A stretch of 64,000 nucleotides of DNA. It comes from Oxyruncus cristatus (lineage: Eukaryota; Chordata; Aves; Passeriformes; Cotingidae). The notes under the pieces were generated by a model that made no database searches, was not told the DNA's origin, and saw nothing but the letters and a program-made list of their open reading frames with translations. How positions within the stretch are numbered: position 1 is the first letter of the stretch; each line of letters begins with the position of its first letter. The translations under genes were made by a program, and so were the position numbers. The stretch is taken from the NCBI GenBank assembly GCA_013399855.1, contig VXAY01005675.1, positions 162,096-226,095 on the forward strand. The letters run 5' to 3'. This document shows, piece after piece, positions 13,473 through 26,785 of this stretch.

Positions 13473-16250
13473 GAGAAGAAAAGGGAAACATTTTCAGGGA
13501 CTGCACAGAAACCCATGCAGGAGTTGCTAGAGCAGTGTGCATACGCTCGAGAGGAATCCCTTTCAGTTCCTCTTTTCTTCAGCTTTATTTAAAAAGAGTT
13601 TGAAGGCTGGTTTAATTACGAAAACCAGCTCTCTAGACACCAAACAAAACGGCAGCCTAGCCTAAGTTGGCACCAGGACAGATGCATATTTTGCTCCCTT
13701 CTCCATGCCAATCGGTGGTAGCTCATCCAGTATGTCAATCCAAGTTGGCTGTCTGAAATCCAAGTTTAGTGGCCTGAAAATATCCCAGTCCAGCTTTGTT
13801 TCATGTGGTAAACAGCTTGTTCAGTCTATTTCTCCAATGTTCAAAACAAAAATAAACCTCCTCCCCAAAAACCCCATTACTACATGTTATGGTAATAGCC
13901 TCTCTTTGCATTTCACCCCACTGCATGATTCCCTTTTTTTTTTTCTTGTCTGTATACACTGACCACGAAACACTGGCAAAACACACTGCTTTTGAAAAGA
14001 TAGGCCGGATTCTGCCGGACACTGAGCTCTCATGAATGGATTCAGAATTAAGACTAAAACAACCGAGTTCTGCAACAAAAATGTTTGAGGCTGTTTAGCG
14101 CTTGCAGCTTTGCCAGCTCCTCCAAGCTGCCTGGACATATCCTAGATTCAGCTAAAATTGGATGCGGCCACTTTGGAAGCAGGCAGGGCTCAGGGATGGT
14201 GGCTTTGTAAAGCTGAGTCTGCTCTGGACTTTGTGGAGTCTAGTGGCTTCTTGGGGTTTGGTCTTCCCCACCCCCTGTAAGGACAATGTGCATAAGGCAA
14301 GAATAGCAAGCACTAGCAGGGAGGGTTTATAGTGATTTACCATTGATGCAAATTCCCTCCCCCCTCTCCCCCTCTTTGCCATTTTAGTACAAATAAAGGG
14401 GCCCAAGCTCCCTAGTCAGCCAACAGGATCGGGACTGCCAAAAGAAAGCAAATCCAATGCGGGGAGGCTGCCCACAAAACATGGCTTAAGTCAGTATTGC
14501 GGAGATGAGAAAAAAACAAACAGCTTCCCAAATGCCAGCAATGGAGTATGGTTTCCTCGATAATTAAATTCAAGCAAGGACTCATCTCTCTGGGTTTCTT
14601 ACTTGCCTATTTCCTCTTGAAGGGAATTGAACATCTCTGAAAACCTGAAATTGGATATCCACTTGCCAGCTTTCTATGCAGAAGCAACAGTTTTCCACAG
14701 CTAAACCCCATGGAGACAATTAGTCAGTAATCTAGGTTCCACCTTTCCCAATATCTTTGCAATTGACCTAGTGTTTACCAATATATTTTAGGGTCAGTGA
14801 AGAAGAAAAAAAGAAAGATAGAATGTGAAGGGATGAAAGAGATATATAGCTAGTGAAAAAAGGGGGATTTAAAATGTCAGGGAATCTGGAGAAATCCCTA
14901 GGAAATCAAGAAATATCCCCGGCTGTCACCTTTCTTCTCCCACCTTCCTAATGAGAAGTTATATCATGTTCAAACAAGGCAAGAGTGTGCTGCCTTTTAA
15001 TTATGATACTTATGTGCTTTGTATGGGTACTTCATATAGTGGAATTGCTGGGCAATTATTAACTCTGACTCATCAGAACCTTTGGTTTAAAACAAAGGAA
15101 CCTGGGAGGTGTGGGGAAGCAAATATTGGGAGAAGAGGCTCGATTCCAGCTATTTACCCCAGCTGTGAGCCTGCCTGCAAAAAAAGATACCATTGGGTGA
15201 ATTCAGCTGTGCTGACAGCACTGCAAAGCCGTGCCCTCTATACTGCCCTGTGCTTTCTGCTTCAGCACAATCCCCTGCTTCATTTTTACATTTAGAGACC
15301 ATAAGAACAGAAACTGACTCACTGCAGGCAGCCTCTGTCCATCTTGGTCCAGGCTTTTCTGAATATGCTTTTCCTCTTCCAGACTGAAAGGGTGGGCACT
15401 GCATCTACCTCAGGGCAGTGTCACTGTGAAACTTGGCATGTTTGGTTAAAACCATTAGCAACAGGCAAGAAGCCCTGCCCTGCCTGCGTGGCTCGATGGA
15501 GAGGTGTGGATCCTGCAAATTTGGGAATATGGGAATATGCCGTCCTGTTCCCTGAAAACAGAGCATTTCTGAGATTGAGGTTATCCATACTGCTGCTGCA
15601 CCACAGCAGGGAGAGACAGTTTTGGAGAGCAGGAGGGGAAGGCAACCCAAGGATCTTTGAGAGGCACCGTGCAGGCACAACCCAGAGACCTGTCAACCCT
15701 GCCGTCCAGCAAAGCCTGGGCAGCGTGGGCAGGGTTAATCTTGACCACAGCACACACTTCCCTTTTCCCCTCCCCAGAAAGAAAACAACCTATTTCCTGC
15801 AAGGGGATGATAATTTTGCAGTGCTCTAAGCAGCTCTCTCAGTGGCCAGGGGATTTTCTTGGTATCTGGGCTGGGAGACTTTGAAAACCTGTGTTTTTCC
15901 ACCAAAAAGCACTCTCAGTTTCTCTTGAGTTTTCATGCAGTTTGAATTGCTTCAGTGAGGAACGCATGGATTCATCTGGCTTCTGTACTAACTAAATAGG
16001 ATAACGGCACTGAGGCCTATGCTCCCAAAGGGCATCTGCCTATTTGCAGGCAGTTACCAGGAAATGCACATCAGCACATATAGACAGACACATAGGTGGA
16101 TTGAGAAAACACCTGGTTGCTGGATAAGTCTGGTGGAGCTTCTATCTCTTGGGAAAAATGACTCATGATACGCTGCCTGCTGCAACGCATAGGCATTTTA
16201 CTTCTTCATTGCTTCCCAGTAAATAGAGCAGTAGTTCTTTTTAGACAGTT
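13473..16250. other. Unique non-coding DNA
   Basis: No family is recognised. The part at 14390-14700 is relatively complex, even in composition and free of repeats, and could be a conserved non-coding element, but conservation cannot be seen from one sequence. The 161-codon + frame at about 15344-15829 has overlapping open frames on the opposite strand and no domain. Confidence 0.5.
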
Positions 16251-16319
16251 GGGGAGGAAACAGGAGGAGGAAGAGAAGAGGAGAAGCAGAAGAAAAAAAA
16301 AAAGGAGAAAAGGAGAATG
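16251..16319. repeat. Purine-rich GGA/GAA tract
   Basis: Almost pure purine on the + strand, made of GGA, GAA and AGA units with an internal A run. It is low-complexity. Translations rich in Arg, Lys and Glu are artefacts of composition. Confidence 0.85.
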
Positions 16320-17949
16320 GGCACTGTTTGCTGGTGAAATCTTAGCGGGGGGACTTGGTGTTATTTCACTGGAACTGGAAATTCTATGCTCCCACCTTTG
16401 AGAGGGAGGATGGAAAAGGCTGAATGAGCAGAGATCAACCCTGGGTGAGCAAGAGGGTTGCTGTGTCACTGCCAGGCAGCCCCACTGACCCAGTAAGGTC
16501 TAGGCACTCTGGCTTTGGAGGGCCAGTCCTTGTCAGCAGGAGAGTGGCAATAGGAATGTGTCTCCTGGAGGACCATGGGACCCTCAGAAATACAGACCCA
16601 TCTCCATCACCTGAACTGTTTGATACTAATTGGAAACAAAGGCAAAGGTAACTTGCTTCCCCGGGTGCAGCAATACAGCTGTGTTTAACAAGAAGCACAG
16701 ACATCCAGAGGACAGGGAGGTTTGCCAAATGGAGGCTTTTTCTTTCTCAGCAATACCTGGCTTTTTTTATTTTCTGTCCGGATGCTATCTATCCACAAAG
16801 GCCTGCCCCCTTCTCTGCTCTCAAGTTTTCCCCTAGGATCTTAACACCTCCAAATGTAACTTGGCTTCCTTCTTAGAAGGAGCAGGCCAGTGGGAAAGAG
16901 GTTGCACAATGGGAACACCTTGGTTCATGTATGGAGAACAAATCTGCAAGCATTTTCAAGCCCAAAACTCAGGGTGAATGGGCATTTGCTGTTACACAGG
17001 AGGGGCAACCCAGTGCCACTGGAGGAGCTTCTATTCCCATAGCTGAAGGACTTGGTCTCCCTCTCCATTTCACATCTGCACCAATGGAGAGGGCATAGTG
17101 TTCATACTTTGTATAATAATGTCTTATATGCACGGTAATCTCAGCTGTGGAAGGGAGATGTCTTCTCTGGCCCAAATGTGAACTGCTAAAAATCTAGCCG
17201 ATCCCATCCTAGAGGTGGCTGCATTTCAGTGGTGGGAAAAGGGATTTTCATATTGTTCTGGCACGGTTCTTGTAAACTGAACTTCTGTAGCACTTCTCTT
17301 TGAGATCCATGGGAGTTTTTGCCTTCTCTAGCTCTGCAGTGCAGGGCCATCAGTTTGTAAAACACTAAAAGAATGACTGAGAGGAATGTTACAATGAAGT
17401 TTGTTTGTCAGAGTATTTTTTTTGTCCTTATGTTTGGTTTCTTTTGAGATAATCAGAGCTGACTTTTGCATCTCACACTTAAATATTTTTCAAAAGCATC
17501 TGTGCTCAACAGAACACAACTCACTGGTACAGTTATGCTGGAGAAGTGCTTTTTTGATACATATGCAAATGACTATTTTATGATGATTTTCTTGTGTGAA
17601 TGACAATGATTTTGCCTGCTACTTAGGTATGCCTTTTAAAATCAGATTCTTTCCAAGGCTGAAGCGAACATTCAGCACACATACTTCATAAACCAAACTG
17701 CAGCAGCTCTTTTTCCCTGCTCCTGAACTTGTGGGCACTTATTTCTGGTTGTCACACTGTGGACACCCATAGCTGTCTTTGTGGCTACACAGGAAACAAA
17801 TAGAGGAAACTGATGCAAGTTAAAGATAGTTCAGAAACCAAAAATGGTTATTATTCAGCAAGATCTATTCCCTGACCTAGTCCATTGCATGGTCCCTGAT
17901 CAGTTGTGGTGGCACAGTGTAGAAGGTGGTACAAGGGTGGGACAAGGTG
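16320..17949. other. Unique non-coding DNA
   Basis: No gene or repeat family is recognised, and only short open frames are present. Confidence 0.55.
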
Positions 17950-18310
17950 GTCAAGGCTTTGTCCAACCTCCCTGGTCAAGCAGGATCATCCTAGAGCACA
18001 TGGCACAGGATTGTGTCTAGATAGTTTGGGAAAATATCCAGTGAGGGAGACTCCACATCATCTCTGGGCAATCTTTTCCAGTGCATGGTCACCCAGACAG
18101 TAATGAAGTTCTTCCTCATACTCAGGTGGAACATCAGTTTCTGCCTGTTGCCTCTTGTCCTATTGCTCAGCACTCTGAGCAGAGCCTGGTCCATCCTCTG
18201 ACACCTCCCTGCAGATACTGACAGACACTGATAAGATTGAAGCAGCTTCCTCCACTGCTGCCTTTGCAAATGCAGCTTCACTTGCTTCTCAGATATTCCC
18301 ATGATTTATT
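17950..18310 (-). mobile_element. CR1 LINE, 3'-region fragment
   Basis: In reverse complement this reads as the CR1 3' part. Recognisable conserved stretches include the equivalents of CAGAGGATGGACCAGGC, the GAGCAATAGGACAAGAGGC block and the segment about an accepted-hit rate of degraded CR1 (GAAGAACTTCATTACTGT). The typical 8-bp terminal repeats are missing or decayed near the left end, so the outer boundary is uncertain. The copy is old. Confidence 0.75.
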
Positions 18311-21300
18311 TCTGATGATCTGTTTGCAGGGTCTTTTCCAAGGAAAGATCTCACCCTGAATGACTTAACAGAGGATCACAAGCATTAACTCACCTAGATA
18401 TGTCTGAGAGCTGCAGCTCAGGATGATGCCCTGTTCTGAGCCCTGAACTGAGTGTGGCAAAACAAGGGCTGACAAAGCCCCCATGGCAGCCTGTTTTTGC
18501 TGGCTGTTACTTGTACAGCTTAGACCATCAATGCCATTAAGGACAGGTTGTCCTATAGTGGAAGCACACATTAATTTCCCAGTTGGTGTGTGAGATCTAC
18601 TGCACAACCTTGTAAGATCTCATGGGAAAAACATTTAGTTTGATCAACATTTTGCACTGCATCTTGTCCCTCTTCTTATATAATTTCAGGGAGCAGCTGA
18701 ATTTTTGCTGGTGTAATAATACTTAAAAAAAAAAAAAAACCAAACAACCCAAAGGAAATTAAACCACAAACAACTATATTCAAAAAACAAAGGGTCTGGC
18801 CACTGCCCAAGAAAACAAGGAAATTTAAAGATAAAGCAAACTGTCCTTATTTTACCCTGTTGTGCCTGAGGATGCCTGGGGTTTCCAAAGAAGGCAAGTC
18901 ACAGCACGTCCTGCTCTGCCAGGGAGAAGGCAGCAAAGGGCCAAGCCCTCCTAGCAGGACTGGGAGGATGGACTTTATCCCCGACCCCTTAATGGGAAAG
19001 TCATGCAGCAACGTTTAAACCCAGAGGTTGAAATGTAAAAAACCCCTTAGCCCTGTGTGCGGCTGGGATGCATTAGGACTAAATGAAGCCCGGACTCACC
19101 GACAGGACGTGGCATAGGGGACGACTCAAATGGGATGAACTTCCTTTAAACTCACTGATGGGTGCCTGGCTCCCTGAGACTTCAGCCCAGCTGAGGAAAG
19201 GGAGTGGCAAAGAGCCAACCTACACCAGAGGAGACAGGCCACAGACTGGGAAGGGCGGGATGCATGTCTAAAAGCCAGTGTCTGAAAATCATGAGGATCT
19301 GGTGTAGCTGGGGCTTCAGCTTCAACACTTCATCAGGTCATAAAGAGGAAAATGGAAAGTGTCAGTGCCAGAGTTGTCCAGAGTTTTCCCATCCTGTGGC
19401 ACCTCCACAGCTTACACAAGTGTATGGCCTGACCCAGCCTCCCAGACTCAAGTGAGGTCTAATGGCAGGACAACCCACTGAAAACCAGCAGCCACCTTTG
19501 CTCAGCCTGAGTTGGCTTTCGGTACTCAGAGGGCAGAAGGATAGTGGGGGAGGAGAATTAGCAAGGAATGAAAAGCTAAAATAACCCACTTTGCACAATT
19601 TTTTGTTAAGCAAATACTCGCCTTGATTAGTGTATTTGCTGGTTCTGTTATGACAGCACTTGGCAGCATGGTCTGTGCTTGCAGTCCATGTCAATGGCCC
19701 CCTTCAACCTTATAATGCCTTGGAGGAGCAAGCTTGCCATTTTAAATTTTTATTCTTTTGTGATACTGGTTTTACTACTACTACAGGCCTCCAGAGAAGC
19801 TAACTCTTATCATTTCTATTCATAAGTCATCATTAATTTAGCAGAATCTATTTTATTTATTCTTGAATACTTTGAATATCAAAGGATTTCCTCTATCTTC
19901 TTTCTGAGCCTACGTGGCCCTGGTGAATGTCTATGCTTTCATTCCCAATGAAATTAAAAGGCATAGACAGTGGCTTTGAATGTGAAGATGTGCCAAACCA
20001 TTCCAGAACAATATACTAAACCCCCTTCCATGACATCTGCATCCCTGTGAATGCTTCTTGCAGGTGCATGTCCTTAGTACAGAATAAAATGTACACATCT
20101 GATTTTGAGGTTTACTTTGCTTGCTGAAATTGCAATTAACAAATGAACTGCATGCTTTTTTTTTTAATGATTATTTTTTTATTTTATTTTCTTACTTTCA
20201 CTTAAATTTAGGCTAACTCCCCTGTGCTCACTTGGATCCCATCAATATTTTATGCCACAAAGTTAAAGACAAGCAACATAGACAGTCCTTTCAAACATGC
20301 AATGTCTTAAAGACAAACATTGTTTCCAAGTGATCATTTTGCTGATTTTTCTTTTTGATGCAGTATGCCTTTTTCTACTCCAGAAATCAGAGATGGATTC
20401 AGGTCTTAGAGCCAACTTAATTTATAAGCACATTTCTTAAAGACAGTTGGATGCAAAGGCTACCATCTCCTTGCAGCTCCATTGGCAGAGCCTGGTGCCC
20501 TGAAATCCCAAGCTTTTTGGCAGTTTGCAGGGGAACTGGGAACCTAAAGGCCAGCTCTCAGGGAGCATTCATTGCTTTGAAAAAAAAGCTCCCCCCTAGG
20601 TTGCCAGCCAAGAACTACTGGGGAACTTAGACTTCCCAGCCTGCTGGGAACATGGGGAGCTGAATTGGGCCTCCCATGTCCCAGCTGACAGCCTTAATTT
20701 CAGACCTGCTGATTATTCTGGGGTCTGGCTTTCTTTGTTGACATGTAACATTTCAAAAGGTCTCAGTTTCTGCTCAACATGAATGAGGGAAATTTGTGGA
20801 AGCTTGAAAAAACTTGGCAGGATGGAAAAGCTCTTTCTCACCCATCTAAAGTCTTCTGTTTTCTCCTGGATGAGAGTAGTGGTCTTCAAGCTTATCTAAA
20901 TTTTTCCAGTGGAAGTGAAGACTCCTGCATAGTGAAGTAATGAGAATAACTTGCTTTTCTCAGTTATCTTTTGTTGAGCCTTCAGAAGTTGTTCACAGAC
21001 CTCCCTGAGCTGGATACTGTATGGGGACTCCTATGTCCAATTCCTCCAGAGGGACTCTTTTACTATGCTCTTTGAATGTCTATATAAAGTTATTGCCAGT
21101 TATTTAAAACTACACCTTTTCTTATTTTGGCCTTAATGAATCAATGCATCTAGCAGAAGAATCTGTAGCACCATTTAAGAGCCTTTTTATGGGAGATGCT
21201 GATGCTGACTCCTACTGGTTCTTACCAGCTACTAAATAAGACCACCTTTTCCAGTGATTCCTAATCATATGATTACCAAAGGAGCTGCCCAAGCCTTTTG

Positions 21301-21571
21301 GCAGTTGGGCCCTTCTACATATTTTTCAGTGGTCAGGTCACAACACAGGAAGCTGTTAGAGACCTAGTTTGAACTGCTAAAAAGTGCTTCCTCTTCCAAG
21401 TATTTGTGTCCTGTAACCCTGTTTGCTAGATAGTATGCAGTATGGACTTTCTCAAAGGAAGCCTCCTTCCAAGCTCAGCCTATGTATGGAAACTGGCACG
21501 GAGTCCTCGCTGCAGATGACTCAGTAGGGAATGTGCACAACCGTATGTTCACAATCATCAGCTACTTGCTC
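18311..21571. other. Unique non-coding DNA
   Basis: It contains a 15-base A run (18725-18739) and no recognised gene. A minus-strand unit at 19156-19190 has a very strong acceptor (pyrimidines ending in CTTTCCTCAG in minus sense) and a GTGAGT donor but is only 35 bp, so it is not claimed as an exon. Confidence 0.55.
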
Positions 21572-21590
21572 GCCAGCCAGCCAGCCAGCA
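21572..21590. repeat. (CCAG)n microsatellite
   Basis: Four to five CCAG units in tandem. Confidence 0.85.
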
Positions 21591-24590
21591 AGAACCTCCA
21601 CTGCATTTCTCAAAAAGAGAACTAACAGGATGGGCATCTGTTTTACCTCTACTTAAATATAACTGCCAGAGAGGCACAACTCCAGTGCGCAGACTCTCTG
21701 AGACAGGCATCCAACTTGCTTCATTTGTGGCTTTGACTCACCGGCAGTGCCTGGCCGCCTCTGCAGCGGGGTGGTGGCTGTGTGCTTGGAGAGGATTAGG
21801 CAGCCACAGGTGGCACCACCTGCTGCAAAGCTGCCCTGCCTGGGCTTACTCCCCTGATGATTCCTAGACATTTAAGAGCTGGCTCAGTTGCTGAAGGGAA
21901 AGTGGCCAAGGAGACAATGGGCTCCTTGTAGTTGTTCAACAGTACCCCTCGACTTTACCACTGACTGGCATTTGGCACAGCTTGTTGGGTTGGGTGCAAA
22001 TGGTGTGAGTGTTTGGCTGTGCCTCTTTGGAGAGGTGTCAGGAAGAGTTACAGGTTTATGTCGATCTCTAACACAGAGTGTAGCTTTCTCTTTGCCACAA
22101 AATCCACCCTTCAGACAGTGAACTTCAGTAGTAAACTACTGCAGGTTTTGTCACAGCCCCTACGGGTCAGTGGTGTATGCTGCTTTTATTTATTCCTGTG
22201 CTTTTTGTTAGCTTTCTGCTAACTAAGCATGTAAGAGAGCCTAATATCTCATTACAGCTAAGATGCTATGCACTAACAGTGCTGCTACCTTTGTCTGCAG
22301 CCTAAGGATTTAAGCCAGTGGAGCCATCTATTGCTAAAGCCACCACCAAGTGCTGCAGTCACTGTCATTGCTTACCACAAGTTCTAGGCCCATTCTGAGC
22401 AAGGGAACTGGCTGTGGAGTACAGCAGTGCCAGGTAACATATCCAGAACCTGCAGCTCTGATGTCGCTAGCATCTTCTGTAATGACAGATGGGAATTGCT
22501 TATGGCATTTATAAAAAATAAATCCCATGTGGAGTCTCATTACACAAAATCACCTATATAAGTCCACTCTCTGCACTCCCTCCCCTGCAGTCCCCTGAAA
22601 GCAAAGAAGAAGTAGGAGCCTCCATGACAGGTTCCCTGAACTATACACATTACCTGGCTGGCTGCTCTGCAGCAGAATCTTGGTGTTCAGAGGATTGCTA
22701 GATGAATCTTTTGGTTTTATATTCTGATGCAGCTTCTTTGTATTTTTAACCAGGGCCCAGATATCTCATGCAAATGAATGCTGTATGCCTGCTTCCTGGT
22801 ATGCTCCATGGGCTTTAACAGCCAATAAAGTAAGTACTTGTAAGTGGTCGTGACTTCCTCTATCACATGCAACAGAGGTCACTACCACAGCCACCTGTCT
22901 TCTTAGGTCAGGCCATACTATGAACCATGTCAGAAAGCCAAGTATCTGTAGACAAACCACAAGCCAATGCATAAAATCCGTTCTAGTATACCACTGATTT
23001 AATTTCTTGTACTGTGCCATCCCACATGGCCAAGACTACACATGGAAAACTCTGCTGCTGGTGGCAGGGGCCCTCCGGTACCCACAGGAGCACATCCGTA
23101 GGCAGGGTATGGACCAACACCTGAGAGTCCAGTCCAGCTCCAGGAAATTGAGAAGCAGGCATCCCTCAGACTTCACAGGACTGGTAAATTTACACACATA
23201 TTCATTACTTCAAGCTTCATTTTCAGTTAAAAGGAAGTTCAAATGACCTCCACTCTACAACCACAAAATGATAAAGCTTTTCTAATTGTAGTGTACACGC
23301 ACTAGTGGGAAGCACTGTAGGTATGTTTTTTGTATATAGTCCAAGGCAAGCAAGGGATTGAAATTTTTGGAGGCCAATGTTAATTTAAAAATTCCAGAGA
23401 ATCCTTAAAGGATGAATATTAAGAACTCATTGTAACACCAAAGGCAGAAGGAGAAACTGGAATCATTCTTCAGAGCCCATACTTTAGACAGTTTACATGG
23501 GATCAATTTGATATCAGATAAGCCAACTAAGGAAAAATGAATTTCAACTGTATTCCCCACAATTATTAGTGTGGCCAGGGCATTCTGATTTACTGGCACG
23601 CTAGTGCTAGTGTGAGCCTAGAGATAGCTTCATCTTGAGGAATTTTTTTCGGTTTTCTTATTTCCTGAGAGCACATCCTGCAGTGAATGCTCAAAACCTA
23701 AAAACCTGATGACATTAGAGTGCTTGGATTCATTTACTTCTCTGAATGTCATGTGGTGGAAAGACGAGACAGATTTTCTTGCCTCTGGCCTAGTCCTCTC
23801 TGATCTGGAGATGTCGGCACTGCTAAAGCATGTTGGCTTGGCATTTGCTTTATCTCTTGTTTGCACAGATACTGTTCTGAATAGTACTTTATTTTTTGTG
23901 GTACCAGATGGCTGGATATTAAAAGGGAAAAATACTAGTGGAGTAGACACTTGTCTTTTCTGAAGAACAACAAACAGAACTCAATGTTGACCTACAGCCT
24001 CCAGCTGTCTAGTAGACTAGCTGTCCCAAGCTGCAGAATAGCCATCCTTTCTGTAGCCAACCTCCCAACATTCCCACGCATTCACACACTGCCATATCAA
24101 GCACCTTTGTTCACTTCAGTGCTGATTCTTCAAATTACTCAGAAGTACCCAATGCAAATTAATAAAATTCATAACAATATTTGTAGCCCTTGATTGAGGG
24201 CTATTCAGTTTCTACAGCTGGAAGGTACTAGTTCTTATACTTGTCTCTACTGTGGGGTTTTTAATAGTGTCACTAAATTGACAACTAACGTTAATCAGGG
24301 AGGCAACAGGAGGAAGAAAAGGTTTTTACTATCACACAACAGATTTAATTGAACAGAAACAGTGAATGACTTTTAAATACTCATATCCTTAGTGCTACAT
24401 TGAAATATTAATGTTCTTTCTTTAATACATAGAGTTAAAAAAGAAAGATTTCTTAAAGCCCCAGCCATCTCTCTGCTATCTTCAAACCACAAGGTCAGGA
24501 AAGTGAAACTTAAGTTACGCAGCTTAATATGACTTGTGTTGCACAGCTGATAGGAATCAGTTAAAAAAAGCTAAAAATTAGCACTTTTTT
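21591..24590. other. Unique non-coding DNA
   Basis: No recognised gene or repeat family. Open frames are all below 110 codons with no motifs. Confidence 0.55.
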
Positions 24591-24664
24591 ATTAGTTTTT
24601 ATTATTTAGTCTATTTTCATTATTTATTATTGTCAATAATTATTGTTTATTATTTATTTTTTAT
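24591..24664. repeat. AT-rich TTATT tract
   Basis: Low-complexity sequence made of TTATT, TTTATT and TATTA units. No coding content. Confidence 0.8.
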
Positions 24665-25895
24665 TTCATAGAACCTGGAACTCCCCTGAAATGAGGTCGC
24701 AGTCCTTTTTGCATGTGAAGGATCTCACTGGGGCCATGTCTTTCACCAGAAATAGATGCAGAGGTGTGCAGCAACAGCCTGATTGTGCAAAACCCAGTGG
24801 TTAAGGTGCCCACTGAGAAGAGGTCAGTTTTCTCCTTTGCTCAAGGGATGGAAACTCATATCTCCAGTGACAACTGCTCTCACAGCAGGGAAAGAAATTG
24901 TGTGTGTGTGTGTCCCCACGACTCCAGCTAAATGCATCTTTCATTGCTGGAAGTCATGTGGAATAGGCTGAGTAGAAAGGCTGGGAATGACCTTACTCTC
25001 TCAGGACAGCCCAGTGAGTGTGACACTTGGAGGGGAGAAGTATATGTCTGGCCCCCCACAGAAGTCAGATCCCATGTACTCAGAGGAATACAGTCATTGT
25101 TGAAAGCAGGAGTCATGCCACTGCTGTCACCCTCTGGGCTCAGAAGGAAAGCCACACTGACCACAATGTTTCATACAGAGCATCATTCAAGGGGCTTGCA
25201 CCGAGATTGCTGAATGAATCAAGTCATTTGTGTACAATATGTAGAAAAATGCCACATCTGTGGTCATTATAGCGCTTAAGATTGAGGCAGGCACCGAGCA
25301 GCATAGTCCTGTCAAGATGGGGGCACTGCCGGGCACACCCTGAAGCACAGACTTAAATACATTCAAACACTTCTGTGCACAAAGCTGAGGGTGCTGGGTA
25401 TACATTTTGAGTGGAAGGTTCTAAAGTCTTATTTTGGGTGCCTAAAGCCTTGTATAGTTCTATATATGCCTACAAAAAGCCCATTTAAATCCACAGAAAT
25501 ACCTTTGTTAATGACAAGGGCAGGCTGCTAATGCTACACTAACCAGGGCTAGTAGGGCCAGAGTGCTCTATATCAAGGAAGGAGCTTGAGAGAGGGAGAG
25601 ACAGAGTACTGGAATGACACCCCGCCTTCCCTGGGACAGCCCCGACAGGCAGACAGAACACACGATACAGAGGATTCTCTATCCTCTCTCCACTTGGCTG
25701 AACACACTTAAGGAGTAGAGGACAGGGATGACAAGTCTGTGCTCAGCACAGCAGCCTCCATGACTGCCCCACCTCCCCACCTAACATGACCCAAACCCAA
25801 ATGTAGTGGATAAATTCCTATTAAAATGACACCACTTTGGTGTGTGTATGTGTGTGTGTATTGCAGAGGGAAGGTTTGGTTTCATTGATACTTAC
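24665..25895. other. Unique non-coding DNA
   Basis: Short GT tracts lie near 24899-24912 and 25841-25860. No gene is recognised. Confidence 0.55.
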
Positions 25896-25960
25896 CTGCT
25901 ACTCGAACATACATGCTTGAGTTGCTTCCCAGCCCTCTTGCCTGTTCACTATGATGATAG
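25896..25960 (-). other. Candidate internal exon (65 bp)
   Basis: On the minus strand an acceptor (TTTTGATTGCCTCTAG) is followed by 65 bases and a perfect consensus donor (GTAGCAG/GTAAGTAT). One of three frames is open, reading YHHSEQARGLGSNSSMYVR and then VA; the others contain stops. The open frame would need a phase-2 entry and a phase-1 exit. The peptide has a plausible globular look, but I cannot assign it. It does not continue in phase from the minus-strand candidates at 33-36 kb. Confidence 0.2.
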
Positions 25961-26175
25961 CTAGAGGCAATCAAAATGTACAAGAGCTGTCACCGGCATT
26001 GTCAGCCTGTGTCCTGCATCAAAACTGCTTCCATAAGGAAAAAAAGGCAGTTTTTTGGTTACAGGAGACTCTCTTCTGAGAAGAGAGAAGGCCCCACATG
26101 CAGACCCGACTCAGTTCGTAGGATGCCTACTGCCTCCCTGGGGCCTAGGTTAGAGATGTGAAGAGAAAGCTTTCC

Positions 26176-26567
26176 ACCCCTAAACCGCCCGAACTGCCCC
26201 CCGAGATAACCCCTGCACCAGCTCTAACACAACAGAGTCAACAATAAACCCCAACCCGCAACCAAAAACGGTCCAACTCCCCAAAAATAAAACATCGCCA
26301 CACCATCAAAATCTAATCGAACAGAAGATATACCCCCACTATCCACAGTAACCACCCCAATCCACTGAAATCCAGGCAACCTGACAGTAAACACTCCTAC
26401 AGCCAAAACCAAAACCAACCCTAAACCATACCCAACTACTCGCCAATCTCCCCAAGCCTCAGGAAACGGATCTGCCGCCAGTGACACAGCATAAACAAAA
26501 ACCACTAACATGCCTCCCAAGTACATCAAAAACAACACCAATGACACAAAAGACATCCCCAAACTGA
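26176..26567 (-). pseudogene. ND6: NUMT: nuclear copy of mitochondrial ND6 (partial)
   Basis: The minus strand encodes the C-terminal two-thirds of avian NADH dehydrogenase subunit 6, a membrane subunit of respiratory complex I. Visible family motifs include [38 protein letters not shown] and a VVTVDSGG segment. The copy starts mid-gene (the N-terminal third is absent; mitochondrial identity stops at about 26567) and runs to the ND6 stop codon, read as CTA at 26180-26182 on the + strand. Near 26226-26238 a net loss of bases (about four, judged against the usual FVVLELV motif) shifts the frame. The open frame therefore ends at a TAG at 26224-26226, while the true C-terminal tail ([15 protein letters not shown]) persists in another frame. 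The frame is otherwise unbroken for 112 codons, which suggests a fairly recent transfer. No tRNA-Pro or tRNA-Glu sequence is seen at either end. It is not expected to function in the nucleus. Confidence 0.93.
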
Positions 26568-26604
26568 TATTTCAGCTAGACAGTGATGAAGTTCCTACAA
26601 GAAG

Positions 26605-26785
26605 TTGGAGGTCAGTCAAGAGACTTCAGGGCCTTGGGTTGGCTGGTTGAGGTATCAACAGCGTAAGAAGCGCTCTCCTCTGTCCTTCCAGTTGCAGGGA
26701 TTGAGGAAGAAACAGGAAGACTCAACAGATCAATACATGGCTTTGAGCCTGGTGTCACCAGCAGAATTTTGGGTTTTTTGATTAT
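26605..26785 (+). mobile_element. Probable CR1 5'-region fragment
   Basis: The sequence from the GAGACTTCAGGGCCTTGGG block through GGAAGACTCAACAGATCAAT to the AATTTTGGGTTTTTTGAT block matches, from memory, the upstream (5') part of avian CR1 elements. It starts about 40 bp after the NUMT ends. Assignment rests on recalled consensus and not on a diagnostic end, so another interspersed repeat is possible. Confidence 0.45.

Noticed and set aside
13294..13603. Cysteine/valine-rich frames
   Set aside because: They are translations of the TG microsatellite in its different frames.
15344..15829. 161-codon + strand open frame
   Set aside because: Opposite-strand frames overlap it, no family resemblance, no promoter or splice support.
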